Positions 1-10,545 of a stretch of DNA of 64,000 nucleotides are shown here, in pieces; the stretch's first letter is position 1; each line of letters begins with the position of its first letter. The notes below the pieces were generated by a model. That model worked only from the letters and a program-made list of their open reading frames with translations, ran no database searches and was not told the DNA's origin. Position numbers and translations under genes: made by a program. Where the stretch lies: the NCBI GenBank assembly GCA_030695565.1, contig JAUYRZ010000054.1:46870-110869 (forward strand). The letters are read 5' to 3'. Source of the stretch: Archangium sp. GTDB taxonomy: Bacteria; Myxococcota; Myxococcia; Myxococcales; Myxococcaceae.

Positions 1-1
1 C

Positions 2-2617
2 GTGAAGCCGATCGTCGGGCAGGACTCCGAAGATCTCTTCATTCCGCCCGACGAGACGCGGAAGACGCTCGATAACGATCAGGTGGTGGTGGAGATCGTG
101 CCCGGGCAGGGCGGCCGTACCGCGGGCCGGGTGATCGAGGTCACCTCGCGCACCCGTCAGTTGGTGGTCGGCACCTACGAAGAGAACGCGCGCCAGGCCT
201 GGGTCGAGCCGCGTGAAAAGGAACTCGGCAACATCCGCGTTCCCAAGACGCAGCTCGCGCGCCCCGGTGACGTGGTGAAGGTGCGGCTGGGCGTGGGCAC
301 CGCGTTGTTCCAGGGCTCCAACGAGTTGACCGGTGAAGTGGCCGGCTCGCTTGGTTCGGCCGACGATCATTCGATCGAAGTGCTCTCGGTGGCCTTCTCC
401 AAGGGCTTCCACGACGAGTTCCCGCCTGAGGTGATGGACGAGGCCGACGCGATCCCGCTCGAAGTGAGCGAGACGGAAGCCCGAACCGAACACCGGCGCG
501 ATCTGCGCAAGCTGCCGCTCATCACCATCGACGGTGAAGACGCGCGTGACTTCGACGACGCGGTCTATTGCGAGAGCCACGCCCGTGGCACCCGCCTGGT
601 GGTGGCCATCGCCGACGTCTCTCACTACGTGCAGCAAGACACCGCGCTCGACGCTGAAGCGTTGCGCCGGGCCACCTCGGTCTATCTGCCCAGCCGCGTG
701 CTGCCGATGTTGCCCGAGCGGTTGTCGAACGGCATCTGCTCGCTCAAACCCGACGTCGATCGCCTCTGCATGGTGGCCGACATGGTGATCGATCCCAGCG
801 GCGTGACCCTGGAGACCGAGGTCTACCCGGGCGTGATGCGCAGCGCCGCGCGGTGCACGTACACCGAGGTGCACGATGTGTTGGCCGGTGAAAAAGTACC
901 GGGCCGCACCGAGCTCAAGCCCCAGTTCGACCGGCTCTACAAACTGTCCACCACGTTGACCGCCATGCGGCTGGCGCGTGGGGCGATCGACTTCGATCTG
1001 CCGGAGCAGAAGGTCGAGCTCAAGGAAGACGGCCTGCCCGACAAGCTCGTGCGGCGCGAGCGCTGGGAGAGCCACCGCCTGGTCGAAGAGTGCATGCTGG
1101 CGGCGAACGAAGCCGTCGCGCGTTTCTTCCGCGAGAAGGAGCTGCCCACGGTCAACCGCTACCACGGCGATCCCGATGAAGAGCGGCAGGACATGTTCCT
1201 CAAGCTGCTGGGCGCGTACGGCATCACGCCTCCGCCCGGAGACTTCACCTCGAAGTCGATGAACGAGGTGCTCAAGCAGCTGGAGGGCCACCCCGAACAA
1301 CGCGCGCTCAACCAGCTCGCCCTGCGCTCGATGATGCAGGCGGTGTACTCATCGAAGAACACCGGTCACTACGGCCTGGGCGCGGAGGATTATCTCCACT
1401 TCACTTCGCCCATTCGCCGCTACCCCGACCTGCTGGTGCACCGGCTGCTCAAGGAGCTGTGGGGCCGCGGCAAGAAGCGACCGTCTGACGAGCAGCTGGA
1501 AGAAGAGAGCGAGCGGCTCGAGGCGTTGTCGGTGCAGTGCTCCGAGCGCGAGCGCGCGGCGATGCAGGTCGAGCGTGAGGTGAACCAGCTCTACTCGTGC
1601 CTGCTGCTGAAGGATCGTGTCGGCGAAGAACACCCCGGCGTGGTGTGCGGCTTGTCGGAGAACGGCTTCTTCGTGCAGCTCGACGAGCTGTGGGTCGAAG
1701 GTTTCGTGCGCGGCGAGTCGGTGTTCCCGGACTTCGAGTTCGATCAGTCGACCTACCGGATCAACTTCGGCAACGGCCTGGTGGTGAAGGTCGGCTTGCC
1801 CTGCAAGGTGCAGATCGCCTCCGTCAACATGGAGCGCAAGCAGATCGACTACGCGGTGGTCGAGCTGGAAGGTGCGGAGGTCGAGGTGCAGGAGTTCGAC
1901 TCGTCCCGTCCTCCTGCTCGCGGCAAGTCGTCGCGCGGCGGTGAGCGTGAGCGCGGTGGTGGCCGGGCCGCGAAGGGTGGCGGTGGCCGCTTCGGTGCGA
2001 AGGCCTCGCAGTCCCGCGCGGGTGCGATGAAGGCAGTGTCGGATCGGTTCGCCGGGCCCAAGCCCAAGTCGCGTTTTGGTGCGCAGAAGCCGAGCAGCCG
2101 GTTTGGCGGCGAGGAGCGCGGTGCTCCGAAGTCACGCTTCGGTGGTGAGGATCGCGGAACGCCGAAGGCGGGACGTTTTGGGGCGAAGCCTCAGGGCGCG
2201 GCGAAGTCGTCCAGCCGGTTCGGCGACAGCGGTGCTGATCGCAAGTACCGCTCGCAGGATCGGGGCGGGCGGTTCGGGAAGAGTGAAGTGCCTGCGTCAG
2301 CGCGGCCGACGCATCCCAATCCGGGCCGTGGCGGCAGCAGGACTCCGGGGTCCGAGACGGCTGATTCGGGCTCGACGCGGCGGTTCGATCGCGCTCCGGC
2401 GGAGGACACGCGTCCTTCGCGCCGGTTTGGCGAGAAGAGCGGTGGGCGGATGGAACAGCGTCGCCGTGAATCGCCGCCTCCACAGGCGTGGGAGAAGAAG
2501 AAGCCGGCGGCCGAGTCGAGTGAAGAAGAGTTGAAGCCGAAGGGGGGCTTCGATGTGCGCGCGACGCTCGATCGTCTCTGGAAAGAGCGCGGCGGTGGCG
2601 GCGGCAAGAAGCGCTAG
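2..2617 (+). CDS. rnr: Ribonuclease R, 3' portion, with RFG-repeat tail
   Basis: This is a 3'-to-5' exoribonuclease of the RNase II/RNB family that degrades structured RNA processively. The visible 871 residues begin inside the cold-shock region, so the usual N-terminal helix-turn-helix and first cold-shock domain lie left of the window; the GTG at position 2 is probably not the true start. The RNB catalytic aspartates are visible in GEDARDFDDAV (about residues 178-188), and the conserved GHYGLGAEDYLHFTSPIRRY stretch follows near residue 455. An S1 domain follows (about residues 540-625). After it comes a long basic, Gly/Arg/Ser-rich tail of about 240 residues with eight RFG motifs. The family assignment is secure; the tail is far longer than the short Lys-rich tail of E. 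coli RNase R. Confidence 0.95.
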   Translation: MKPIVGQDSEDLFIPPDETRKTLDNDQVVVEIVPGQGGRTAGRVIEVTSRTRQLVVGTYEENARQAWVEPREKELGNIRVPKTQLARPGDVVKVRLGVGTALFQGSNELTGEVAGSLGSADDHSIEVLSVAFSKGFHDEFPPEVMDEADAIPLEVSETEARTEHRRDLRKLPLITIDGEDARDFDDAVYCESHARGTRLVVAIADVSHYVQQDTALDAEALRRATSVYLPSRVLPMLPERLSNGICSLKPDVDRLCMVADMVIDPSGVTLETEVYPGVMRSAARCTYTEVHDVLAGEKVPGRTELKPQFDRLYKLSTTLTAMRLARGAIDFDLPEQKVELKEDGLPDKLVRRERWESHRLVEECMLAANEAVARFFREKELPTVNRYHGDPDEERQDMFLKLLGAYGITPPPGDFTSKSMNEVLKQLEGHPEQRALNQLALRSMMQAVYSSKNTGHYGLGAEDYLHFTSPIRRYPDLLVHRLLKELWGRGKKRPSDEQLEEESERLEALSVQCSERERAAMQVEREVNQLYSCLLLKDRVGEEHPGVVCGLSENGFFVQLDELWVEGFVRGESVFPDFEFDQSTYRINFGNGLVVKVGLPCKVQIASVNMERKQIDYAVVELEGAEVEVQEFDSSRPPARGKSSRGGERERGGGRAAKGGGGRFGAKASQSRAGAMKAVSDRFAGPKPKSRFGAQKPSSRFGGEERGAPKSRFGGEDRGTPKAGRFGAKPQGAAKSSSRFGDSGADRKYRSQDRGGRFGKSEVPASARPTHPNPGRGGSRTPGSETADSGSTRRFDRAPAEDTRPSRRFGEKSGGRMEQRRRESPPPQAWEKKKPAAESSEEELKPKGGFDVRATLDRLWKERGGGGGKKR

Positions 2618-2706
2618 CCGAACGAAACTCCCGCTGGAAGCGACCTCGCGATTTCAGCGGAGATCAACGCTGGCTGGATTGCTTCGAGCTTGCCATGCAG
2701 GTGAGA

Positions 2707-2748
2707 CCCTCACCCTGACCCTCCCGAAGGACCCGAAGGGAGAGGGGA
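2707..2748. repeat. Palindromic GC-rich repeat, copy 1 (divergent variant)
   Basis: This copy lies between the convergent rnr and metF genes. It has two degenerate CCCTCxCCC-type units followed by one GGGAGAGGGG unit, the A-A-A' arrangement. It could form a hairpin and act as a bidirectional transcription end. Confidence 0.6.
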
Positions 2749-2749
2749 C

Positions 2750-3619
2750 TTAGCCTCGGGCGCGCAGCGCGCTCACGATCATGCGCGACGCGGGGCTGCG
2801 GTTCAGCGTGTAGAAGTGAATGCCCGGCACTCCGCGCGCCAGCAGCTCTGAACACTGCAGGGTGGCGTGCGCAACACCCAGCTGCATCACCGCCTGCGGA
2901 TCGTCCTTCACCTTCTCCAACTCGAGCTGCAGTCGCATCGGCACCGTCGCGCCGCACATGCGCACGAAGCGGTTGACCTGCTCATAGTTGGTGATCGGCA
3001 TGATCCCCGGAACGATCGGCGCGTTCACCCCCAGCCGCCGCGCCCGCTCGACGAAGTCGAAATAGAACGCGTTGTCGAAGAACAGCTGCGTGACCACGAA
3101 GTCCGCGCCTTCATCGACCTTGTGCTTGAGGTTCTTGAGGTCGACCTCTTTCGCGCTCTCGAGGTGGCCTTCGGGGTTGCCCGCCACGCCCACCGAGAAC
3201 CCGAGGTCGCGCTCGCGGATGTAGGAGACCAGCTCGCTCGCAAAGGAGAAGCCTCCTTCCGCCTTCTGAAAGTTCGCCTGACCCTTGGGCGGATCACCGC
3301 GCAGCGCCAGCACGTTCTCGATGCGCGCCGCGGCCAGCCGTTCGAGCACGCTGCCGATCTCGTCGCGGGTGTGGCCGACGCAGGTGAGGTGGGCCATCGG
3401 CTCGATGCCGGTGCGCTCCTTGATTTGCGTGACCAGCTCGATGGTGCGATCGCGCGTGCTGCCGCCGGCCCCGTAGGTGACCGACACGAAGCCGGGCTCG
3501 AGCGAACGCAGATCTTCTAGCGTCTCCCAGAGCTGCTTCTCTCCCTCGGGCGTCTTGGGAGGGAAGAACTCGAACGAGAAGCATGGCTTCGAGGGGTTGA
3601 GGCGGGTGCGGATCTTCAC
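2750..3619 (-). CDS. metF: 5,10-methylenetetrahydrofolate reductase
   Basis: This flavoprotein reduces 5,10-methylene-THF to 5-methyl-THF for methionine synthesis. The 289-residue protein is typical MetF length. Family signatures are visible: FSFEFFPPKT near the N-terminus, SVTYGAGGST, HLTCVGHTRDEI and VLALRGDPP, then the FVVTQLFFDN segment. Translation starts with GTG (3617-3619), preceded by a purine-rich stretch. The gene is divergent from gcvT with only 72 bp between them. It therefore shares a control region with the glycine cleavage genes, which make its substrate, methylene-THF. Confidence 0.95.
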   Translation of the reverse strand: MKIRTRLNPSKPCFSFEFFPPKTPEGEKQLWETLEDLRSLEPGFVSVTYGAGGSTRDRTIELVTQIKERTGIEPMAHLTCVGHTRDEIGSVLERLAAARIENVLALRGDPPKGQANFQKAEGGFSFASELVSYIRERDLGFSVGVAGNPEGHLESAKEVDLKNLKHKVDEGADFVVTQLFFDNAFYFDFVERARRLGVNAPIVPGIMPITNYEQVNRFVRMCGATVPMRLQLELEKVKDDPQAVMQLGVAHATLQCSELLARGVPGIHFYTLNRSPASRMIVSALRARG

Positions 3620-3636
3620 GCCGCTTTCTTCTCACG

Positions 3637-3664
3637 TTGAAGAAAGTGCGTCACTGGGTATGGT
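3637..3664 (+). promoter_or_regulatory. Probable sigma70-type promoter of the gcvT operon
   Basis: A TTGAAG box (3637-3642) and a TATGGT box (3659-3664) are separated by 16 bases. Transcription would start near 3671 and give a leader of about 20 bases before gcvT. The divergent spacer is too short to hold a glycine riboswitch. Confidence 0.45.
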
Positions 3665-3691
3665 GCCCGCGGCTTTTCCAGAGGAGAAATC

Positions 3692-4774
3692 ATGGCTCGC
3701 AGCACCCCACTCAACGCGGCTCACCGAAAGCTCGGCGGCCGCATGGTCGACTTCGCGGGCTGGGACATGCCGGTCCAGTACGACGGCCTCATTCAGGAAC
3801 ACGAACGTGTGCGCACCGGCGTCGGCCTGTTCGACGTCAGCCACATGGGCGAGATCGAGTTCACGGGCCCGGGCGCGCTCGAAGAAGCCAACCGCCTCAT
3901 CACCAACGACCTCGCGAAGTGCGCTGATGGCCAGGCGGTCTACGCCGGCCTGCTCAACGAGAAGGGCACCTTCGTCGACGACGTGGTGGCCTACCGCTTC
4001 TCGCCCGAGCACATCTTCATCTGCGTCAACGCCAGCAACGCCGACAAGGACTTCGCCTGGATGGCGGAGAACGCGAAGAAGGTGAAGCCGGTCAACCGCT
4101 CCAACGACTTCGCGCAGATCGCAGTCCAGGGTCCCAAGGCGTTCGGGGTGGTGCAGCGGCTCTCGCCCAAGTCGCTCGAGGGCGTGGGCACCTACCGCTT
4201 CACCACCGGCGACGTGGCCGGCGTGCCCTGCATCATCTCGCGCACCGGCTACACGGGCGAAGATGGCTTCGAGCTGTACTGCGCGCCCGACAAGGCCGAG
4301 GCCCTCTGGTACGCGATCCTCGAGGCCGGCAAGCCCGAAGCGGCCGCGCCCGCGGGCCTCGGCGCACGAGACTCGTTGCGCACCGAGATGAAGTACGCGC
4401 TCTACGGCAACGACATCGACGACGCGCACACGCCGCTCGAAGCGGGCCTGGGCTGGATCGTGAAGCTCGACAAGCCCGACTTCATCGGCAAGTCGGTGCT
4501 GGTGGCGCAGAAGGCCGCCGGCGTGCCGCGGAAGTTGGTCGGCTTCGAGATGCTCGACACCGGCATCCCCCGCGCGCACTACGCGATCACCCAAGACGGC
4601 GAGAAGGTCGGCGAGGTCACCAGCGGCACCATGGGGCCGTCGATCAAGAAGGCGGTGGGCATCGGTTACGTGCCCACGGCGCTCTCCGCTGAAGGCAGCA
4701 CCTTCAACGTCGACATTCGTGGCCGCGCAGCAGCGGCGCGCGTGGTGAAGACCCCGTTCTACAAGAAACCCTGA
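3692..4774 (+). CDS. gcvT: Glycine cleavage system T protein (aminomethyltransferase)
   Basis: GcvT transfers the aminomethyl group carried on lipoyl-GcvH to tetrahydrofolate, releasing ammonia and forming methylene-THF. The 360-residue length is normal. Typical segments are the N-terminal GGRMVDFAGWDMPVQY, GLFDVSHMGEIE, SRTGYTGEDGFELY in the centre, GLGARDSLRTEM and the C-terminal TSGTMGPSIKKAVGIGYV. The ATG is preceded by a good ribosome binding site, AGGAG (3680-3684). It is followed 13 bases later by gcvH on the same strand. Confidence 0.97.
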   Translation: MARSTPLNAAHRKLGGRMVDFAGWDMPVQYDGLIQEHERVRTGVGLFDVSHMGEIEFTGPGALEEANRLITNDLAKCADGQAVYAGLLNEKGTFVDDVVAYRFSPEHIFICVNASNADKDFAWMAENAKKVKPVNRSNDFAQIAVQGPKAFGVVQRLSPKSLEGVGTYRFTTGDVAGVPCIISRTGYTGEDGFELYCAPDKAEALWYAILEAGKPEAAAPAGLGARDSLRTEMKYALYGNDIDDAHTPLEAGLGWIVKLDKPDFIGKSVLVAQKAAGVPRKLVGFEMLDTGIPRAHYAITQDGEKVGEVTSGTMGPSIKKAVGIGYVPTALSAEGSTFNVDIRGRAAAARVVKTPFYKKP

Positions 4775-4787
4775 AGAGGATTTTCCA

Positions 4788-5174
4788 ATGAGCAACTACC
4801 CGAGCGATCTCAAGTACACGAAGGACCACGAGTGGGCGAAGAAGGCCGGCTCCAACATCGTGGTGGGCGTCACCTTTCACGCGCAGGACGCGCTGGGCGC
4901 GGTGGTCTACGTCGAGCTGCCCAAGGTGGGCTCCACGGTGACCGCGCACGCGTCGTTCGGCGTGATCGAGTCGACCAAGGCCGTCTCCGAGCTGTTCGCT
5001 CCGGTGACCGGCAAGGTCGCGAAGATCAACGACGACGTGACCGCGAACCCCGGTTCCGTGAACGACGATCCGTACAAGGCGTGGCTCATCGAGATCGAGC
5101 CGGCGACGGCGTCTGACTTCGACGCGTTGCTGGATCAGCCGACGTACGTCGCTTCTCTCGACGCGGCGAAGTGA
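4788..5174 (+). CDS. gcvH: Glycine cleavage system H protein
   Basis: GcvH is the small lipoyl carrier that shuttles the aminomethyl group between P, T and L proteins. The 128-residue protein has the family start YTKDHEWA, the GVTFHAQDALG turn and the lipoylation loop GVIESTKAVSE, with Lys64 as the modified residue. It has the usual C-terminal NDDPYKAWLIEIEP. A GAGGA site precedes the ATG, and the gene is cotranscribed with gcvT upstream and coaD four bases downstream. No gene for the L protein or for a lipoyl ligase is in the window. Confidence 0.97.
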   Translation: MSNYPSDLKYTKDHEWAKKAGSNIVVGVTFHAQDALGAVVYVELPKVGSTVTAHASFGVIESTKAVSELFAPVTGKVAKINDDVTANPGSVNDDPYKAWLIEIEPATASDFDALLDQPTYVASLDAAK

Positions 5175-5177
5175 TTC

Positions 5178-5660
5178 ATGCGCCGCGCGCTCTACGCCGG
5201 CTCGTTCGATCCCACGACGAACGGGCACATGTGGGTGGTGGAGCAGGGCGCTCAGCTCTTCGATGAGTTGGTCGTCGTGATTGGTCAGAACCCTTCGAAG
5301 AAGGGCCATTGGCCGGTCGAAGAGCGCGTGGCGATTTTGACCGAGTGCTGTGCGCACTTGAAGAACGTGCAGGTGCGGCGGTTCGATGGCCGGTACCTCG
5401 TGCGCGTCGCGGCGGAGCTGGGCGCGAAGTACCTGCTGCGTGGCGTGCGCAACGCGACGGACTTCGCGTACGAGCAGACCATTCGGAACGTGAACAGCGA
5501 TCTCGAGCCGTCGGTCGAGACGATCTTCGTGATGACGCCGAAGGAGATCGCGGAGGTCAGCTCGTCCACCGTGCGCGGCATGGTGGGGTTCGAGGGCTGG
5601 GAAGAGGTGGTGAAGAAGTTCGTCCCCGCGCCGGTGTTTGCGCGCATGACGAAGAAGTGA
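5178..5660 (+). CDS. coaD: Phosphopantetheine adenylyltransferase
   Basis: CoaD adenylates 4'-phosphopantetheine to dephospho-CoA, the fourth step of CoA synthesis. The 160 residues match the family length. The nucleotidyltransferase motif is seen in YAGSFDPTTNGH (His17), and later conserved stretches are KYLLRGVRNATDFAYE and EVSSSTVRGM. The start lies four bases after the gcvH stop, so the gene sits inside the glycine cleavage operon. coaE, the next enzyme of the pathway, follows after a palindromic repeat. Confidence 0.96.
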   Translation: MRRALYAGSFDPTTNGHMWVVEQGAQLFDELVVVIGQNPSKKGHWPVEERVAILTECCAHLKNVQVRRFDGRYLVRVAAELGAKYLLRGVRNATDFAYEQTIRNVNSDLEPSVETIFVMTPKEIAEVSSSTVRGMVGFEGWEEVVKKFVPAPVFARMTKK

Positions 5661-5668
5661 ACCTGTCT

Positions 5669-5708
5669 CCCTCTCCCCGAGGAGGGGGAGAGGGTCGGGG
5701 AGAGGGCT
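5669..5708. repeat. Palindromic GC-rich repeat, copy 2 (A-A'-A' orientation)
   Basis: The copy has one CCCTCTCCCC unit followed by two GGGGAGAGGG units, with linker GAGGAG. It fills the coaD-coaE gap. Its last unit provides a GGAG (5699-5702) six bases before the coaE start codon. Copy 3, at the other end of coaE, is in the opposite orientation. Confidence 0.8.
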
Positions 5709-6254
5709 GTGATCATCGGAGTCACGGGCTGCGTCGGCGCCGGAAAATCCACCGCGTCCGCGATCCTCGCGGGCTTCGGTGCGCGCGTGCTGGACCTCGA
5801 CCGGGTCGCCGCGAACGCGGTCAAAGAGAGCTCGCTGGGTCTCACTGCCGCCGAAGCGCTCGCAGCCGTCGTCAAGGGCGGCCCTGACAAAGCGCGCATC
5901 GAGGTCGCGCTGATTCCCGTGGTGCACGCTCGCGTCGCGGCCTGGTGCGCTGAATCGGCTCAGCCCGGGGTGCTCGACGCGGCGCTCTTGTTCGAACACG
6001 GGCTCGAGCGCTTCTGCGACTTCACCATCTGCGTGTGCTGCCCGATCGAGGAGAGGAAGCGCCGGGTTGAGCTCAGATCGACGGCGAGTTCTGGGTTGTT
6101 TGCTGCCATCGAGGCCGCTCAATGGCCTGAAGAGAAGAAGGCGTCGTTGGCCCGGCTGATCGTTCAGGGTGACGGCGACCTGACCGCGACTCTGTTCACG
6201 GCCTGGAACGCCCTCTCCCCGACCCTCTCCCCCTCGGGGAGAGGGAGGACTTGA
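5709..6254 (+). CDS. coaE: Dephospho-CoA kinase
   Basis: CoaE phosphorylates the 3'-hydroxyl of dephospho-CoA, the last step of CoA synthesis. The P-loop GCVGAGKS is at residues 7-14, followed by VLDLDRVAANAV and the LLFEHGLE segment; a lid-like stretch rich in Arg/Lys follows. At 181 residues it is slightly short for the family. The GTG start immediately follows repeat copy 2, and the last 15 codons or so are encoded by repeat copy 3, giving the low-complexity end LSPTLSPSGRGRT. The native C-terminus probably once ended a little earlier. The adjacency to coaD supports the call. Confidence 0.88.
   Translation: MIIGVTGCVGAGKSTASAILAGFGARVLDLDRVAANAVKESSLGLTAAEALAAVVKGGPDKARIEVALIPVVHARVAAWCAESAQPGVLDAALLFEHGLERFCDFTICVCCPIEERKRRVELRSTASSGLFAAIEAAQWPEEKKASLARLIVQGDGDLTATLFTAWNALSPTLSPSGRGRT
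6211..6248. repeat. Palindromic GC-rich repeat, copy 3 (A-A-A' orientation)
   Basis: The copy has two CCCTCTCCCC units and one GGGGAGAGGG unit, with linker CTC. It is inverted relative to copy 2 and overlaps the 3' end of coaE in frame. Its reverse complement matches copy 4 base for base over the core. Confidence 0.8.
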
Positions 6255-6374
6255 GGGAAGGGTGCGGGAAGGTGTTTGGAGGTCTGACGGAAGCTGAGGT
6301 GCATGAGTTTCACTGATTGACCCAGCAACACGGCGGTGGAGAGCCGCGGGGCAGGGCGATAGAAGCCGCCCGCC

Positions 6375-9230
6375 ATGCTCGAGTTCATCGATACCTTCCT
6401 GCGTCGTCACGTCGGCCCCTCCTCCAACGACATCGAGGAGATGCTGAAGACCGTCAACGCGCCCTCCCTCGACGCGCTGATCGATCAGACCGTGCCGAAG
6501 CAGATCCGGGTGAAGAAGCCCCTCTCGTTGCCCCCCGCGAAGGGCGAGAGCGAACTGCTCGCCGAGCTCAAAGGCATCGCCGACCAGAACCAGGTCTTCA
6601 AGAGCTTCATCGGCGCCGGCTACTACGACACCATCACCCCCGGTGTGGTGCTGCGGAACGTGCTGCTCAACCCCGGCTGGTACACCGCCTACACTCCGTA
6701 CCAGGCTGAGATCGCCCAGGGCCGCCTCGAGGCGCTGCTCAACTACCAGACGGTGATCGCCGACCTCACCGGCCTGCCCATCTCGAACGCCTCGTTGCTC
6801 GACGAAGGCACCGCCGCCGCCGAAGCGATGCACATGCTGCAGTCGGCCGGCAAAGACACCGACGGCAAGGCGTTCTTCGTGAGTCACCTCTGCCACCCGC
6901 AGACCATCGACGTGGTGAAGACCCGCGCGAAGCCGCTCGACATCGAAGTGATCGTCGGTGATCACACCACCTTCGACTTCACCAAGAAGTGCTTCGGCGC
7001 GCTGGTGCAGTACCCGGCCACCGACGGCGGCGTGCACGACTACAAGGCGTTCATCACCAAGGCCCATGCCAGCGGTTCGCTGGTGGTGATGGCCACCGAC
7101 CTGCTTGCGCTCACCATGCTCACGCCTCCGGGCGAGCTGGGCGCCGACGTGGCGATCGGCTCTTCGCAGCGCTTCGGCGTGCCGATGGGGTTCGGCGGCC
7201 CGCACGCAGCGTTCATGTCGACCAAGATGGAGTTCGTGCGCTCGATGCCCGGCCGCCTCATCGGCGTCTCCGAAGACGTGCACGGCCACATGGCGTTGCG
7301 CATGGCCCTGGGCACCCGCGAGCAACACATCCGCCGGGAGAAGGCGACGTCGAACATCTGCACCGCGCAAGTGCTGCTCGCCGTGATGGCCTCGATGTAC
7401 GCGGTCTACCACGGGCCTGTGGGGCTCAAGGCGATCGCCGCCCGGGTGCACCTGCTGGCCAAGAGCTTCGCGGCGGGCTTGAAGAAGCTCGGAGTGAAGG
7501 TGAAACACGATGCCTTCTTCGACACGGTCGCTTTCTTCACCGCTGACTCGAAGGCCGCCGACGAGCTGATGGCGAAGGCAGAAGGTCTTCGCATGAACCT
7601 TCGGCGCATCGACGCGACCACCTTGGGCGCGGCGATGGACGAGACCACCTCGGCCGAGCAGCTGGAGACCCTGCTGAGCCTGTTCGGCAAGGCGAAGGCC
7701 GAAGAGCTGGCGACCGCGGCCGCGAACACCCACATCGTGCCGGAGGCGCTGCGCCGCACCAGCAGCTACCTGCAGCACCCGGTGTTCAACAGCTTCCACA
7801 CCGAGCACGAGATGCTCCGCTACATTCGCGGCCTCGAGGCGAAAGACCTCTCTTTGTGCCACTCGATGATCGCGCTGGGCAGCTGCACCATGAAGCTCAA
7901 CGCCACCGCCGAGATGGAGCCGGTCACCTGGCCCCAGTTCAACGCGCTGCACCCCTTCGCGCCCGCCTCGCAGTGGAAGGGCTACGCCACCCTCTTCGCC
8001 CAGCTCGAGGGCTACCTCTCGGAGATCACCGGCTTCGCGGGCTGCACCTTGATGCCCAACGCCGGCAGCCAGGGTGAGTACGCCGGCCTGCTGGTGATCC
8101 GTGCCTTCCACGAAGCGAGGGGGCAGGGCCATCGCAAGGTCTGCCTCATTCCCGCTTCGGCGCACGGCACCAACCCGGCCACCGCGGTGATGGCGGGCTA
8201 CCAGGTGGTGGTGGTCAAGACCGACGCCTCGGGCAACGTCGACGTGAGCGATCTCAAGGTGAAGATCGAGCAGCACAGAGATCAACTCGCCGCGCTGATG
8301 GTGACCTACCCCTCGACGCACGGCGTGTTCGAAGAGGCGATCACCGAGATCTGCGACCTGGTGCACGCGGCCGGCGGTCAGGTCTACATGGACGGCGCGA
8401 ACATGAACGCGCAGGTCGGGCTGTGCCGCCCCGGCGACTTCGGCCCCGACGTCTGCCACCTGAACCTGCACAAGACGTTCTGCATCCCCCACGGTGGTGG
8501 CGGCCCCGGCATGGGCCCCATCTGCGTGGCGAAGCACCTGGTGCCGCACCTGCCCACGCACCCGATGCAGAAGGTCGGCGGAGAGAAGGGCACCGGCGCC
8601 ATCTCGTCCGCCCCGTACGGCAGCGCGAGCATCTTGCTCATCTCGTGGGTCTACATTCGCCTGATGGGCGGCGAGGGCCTCACGCACGCCACCCGCACCG
8701 CGATCTTGAACGCCAACTACATTGCCGAGCGGCTCGAGCGCAGCTTCCCCGTGCTCTACCGCGGCAGCCACAAGCGCGTGGCGCACGAGTGCATCATCGA
8801 CGTGCGCCAGCTCAAGGCCTCCAGCGGCGTCGAGGCGGCAGACATCGCCAAGCGCCTGATGGACTACGGCTTCCACGCTCCGACCGTTTCTTTCCCCGTC
8901 GGCAACACCATGATGATCGAGCCCACCGAGTCGGAGTCACGGGCCGAGATCGACCGCTTCTGCGAGGCGATGATCTCCATCCGCACCGAGATCTACGACG
9001 TGGAGCAGGGGGTCTTCGACAAGACCGACAACCCCTTGAAGAACGCGCCTCACACCGCCGATTCAGTCACCGCCGACGAGTGGAAACACCCGTACACCCG
9101 GCAACGCGCTGCTTACCCGCTGGTCTGGGTCAAGAAGCACAAGTTCTGGCCTTCGGTCGGCCGGGTGAATGACGTGTTGGGCGATCGCAAGCTGGTCTGC
9201 AGCTGCCCGCCCATCGAAGACTACATGTGA
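6375..9230 (+). CDS. gcvP: Glycine dehydrogenase (decarboxylating), P protein
   Basis: GcvP is the PLP enzyme that decarboxylates glycine and passes the aminomethyl group to lipoyl-GcvH. The 951-residue chain is the fused homodimeric form, not the split GcvPA/GcvPB form. Features are the N-terminal [33 protein letters not shown], the PLP-binding [16 protein letters not shown] with Lys700, and the C-terminal [15 protein letters not shown]. The 120 bases between coaE and gcvP contain no gene and no clear promoter. The gene probably belongs to the same transcription unit as gcvT-gcvH. Confidence 0.98.
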   Translation: MLEFIDTFLRRHVGPSSNDIEEMLKTVNAPSLDALIDQTVPKQIRVKKPLSLPPAKGESELLAELKGIADQNQVFKSFIGAGYYDTITPGVVLRNVLLNPGWYTAYTPYQAEIAQGRLEALLNYQTVIADLTGLPISNASLLDEGTAAAEAMHMLQSAGKDTDGKAFFVSHLCHPQTIDVVKTRAKPLDIEVIVGDHTTFDFTKKCFGALVQYPATDGGVHDYKAFITKAHASGSLVVMATDLLALTMLTPPGELGADVAIGSSQRFGVPMGFGGPHAAFMSTKMEFVRSMPGRLIGVSEDVHGHMALRMALGTREQHIRREKATSNICTAQVLLAVMASMYAVYHGPVGLKAIAARVHLLAKSFAAGLKKLGVKVKHDAFFDTVAFFTADSKAADELMAKAEGLRMNLRRIDATTLGAAMDETTSAEQLETLLSLFGKAKAEELATAAANTHIVPEALRRTSSYLQHPVFNSFHTEHEMLRYIRGLEAKDLSLCHSMIALGSCTMKLNATAEMEPVTWPQFNALHPFAPASQWKGYATLFAQLEGYLSEITGFAGCTLMPNAGSQGEYAGLLVIRAFHEARGQGHRKVCLIPASAHGTNPATAVMAGYQVVVVKTDASGNVDVSDLKVKIEQHRDQLAALMVTYPSTHGVFEEAITEICDLVHAAGGQVYMDGANMNAQVGLCRPGDFGPDVCHLNLHKTFCIPHGGGGPGMGPICVAKHLVPHLPTHPMQKVGGEKGTGAISSAPYGSASILLISWVYIRLMGGEGLTHATRTAILNANYIAERLERSFPVLYRGSHKRVAHECIIDVRQLKASSGVEAADIAKRLMDYGFHAPTVSFPVGNTMMIEPTESESRAEIDRFCEAMISIRTEIYDVEQGVFDKTDNPLKNAPHTADSVTADEWKHPYTRQRAAYPLVWVKKHKFWPSVGRVNDVLGDRKLVCSCPPIEDYM

Positions 9231-9262
9231 GGTGGGTTTGGGCTTAAGGTGCCGCCGCTCCG

Positions 9263-10483
<1,221 letters not shown>

Positions 10484-10500
10484 ACTTTGAACTCTGAGCT

Positions 10501-10537
10501 CCCTCTCCCCGAGGGGGAGAGGGTCGGGGAGAGGGCT
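10501..10537. repeat. Palindromic GC-rich repeat, copy 4 (A-A'-A')
   Basis: This is a complete, near-consensus copy with linker GAG. It lies between the convergent kinase gene and the hypothetical gene ending at 10546. It may act as a bidirectional terminator; no U-tract is visible. Confidence 0.8.
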
Positions 10538-10545
10538 GAGGCCTT

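Noticed and set aside
3620..3691. Possible glycine riboswitch upstream of gcvT
   Set aside because: The divergent spacer is only 72 bases, too short for a tandem or single glycine aptamer, and already holds the promoter-like boxes.
4704..8876. A 1390-codon open frame on the minus strand across gcvH, coaD, coaE and gcvP
   Set aside because: It is antisense to four well-recognised genes, is rich in His, Arg, Val and Ala as expected from GC-rich antisense frames, and matches no family.
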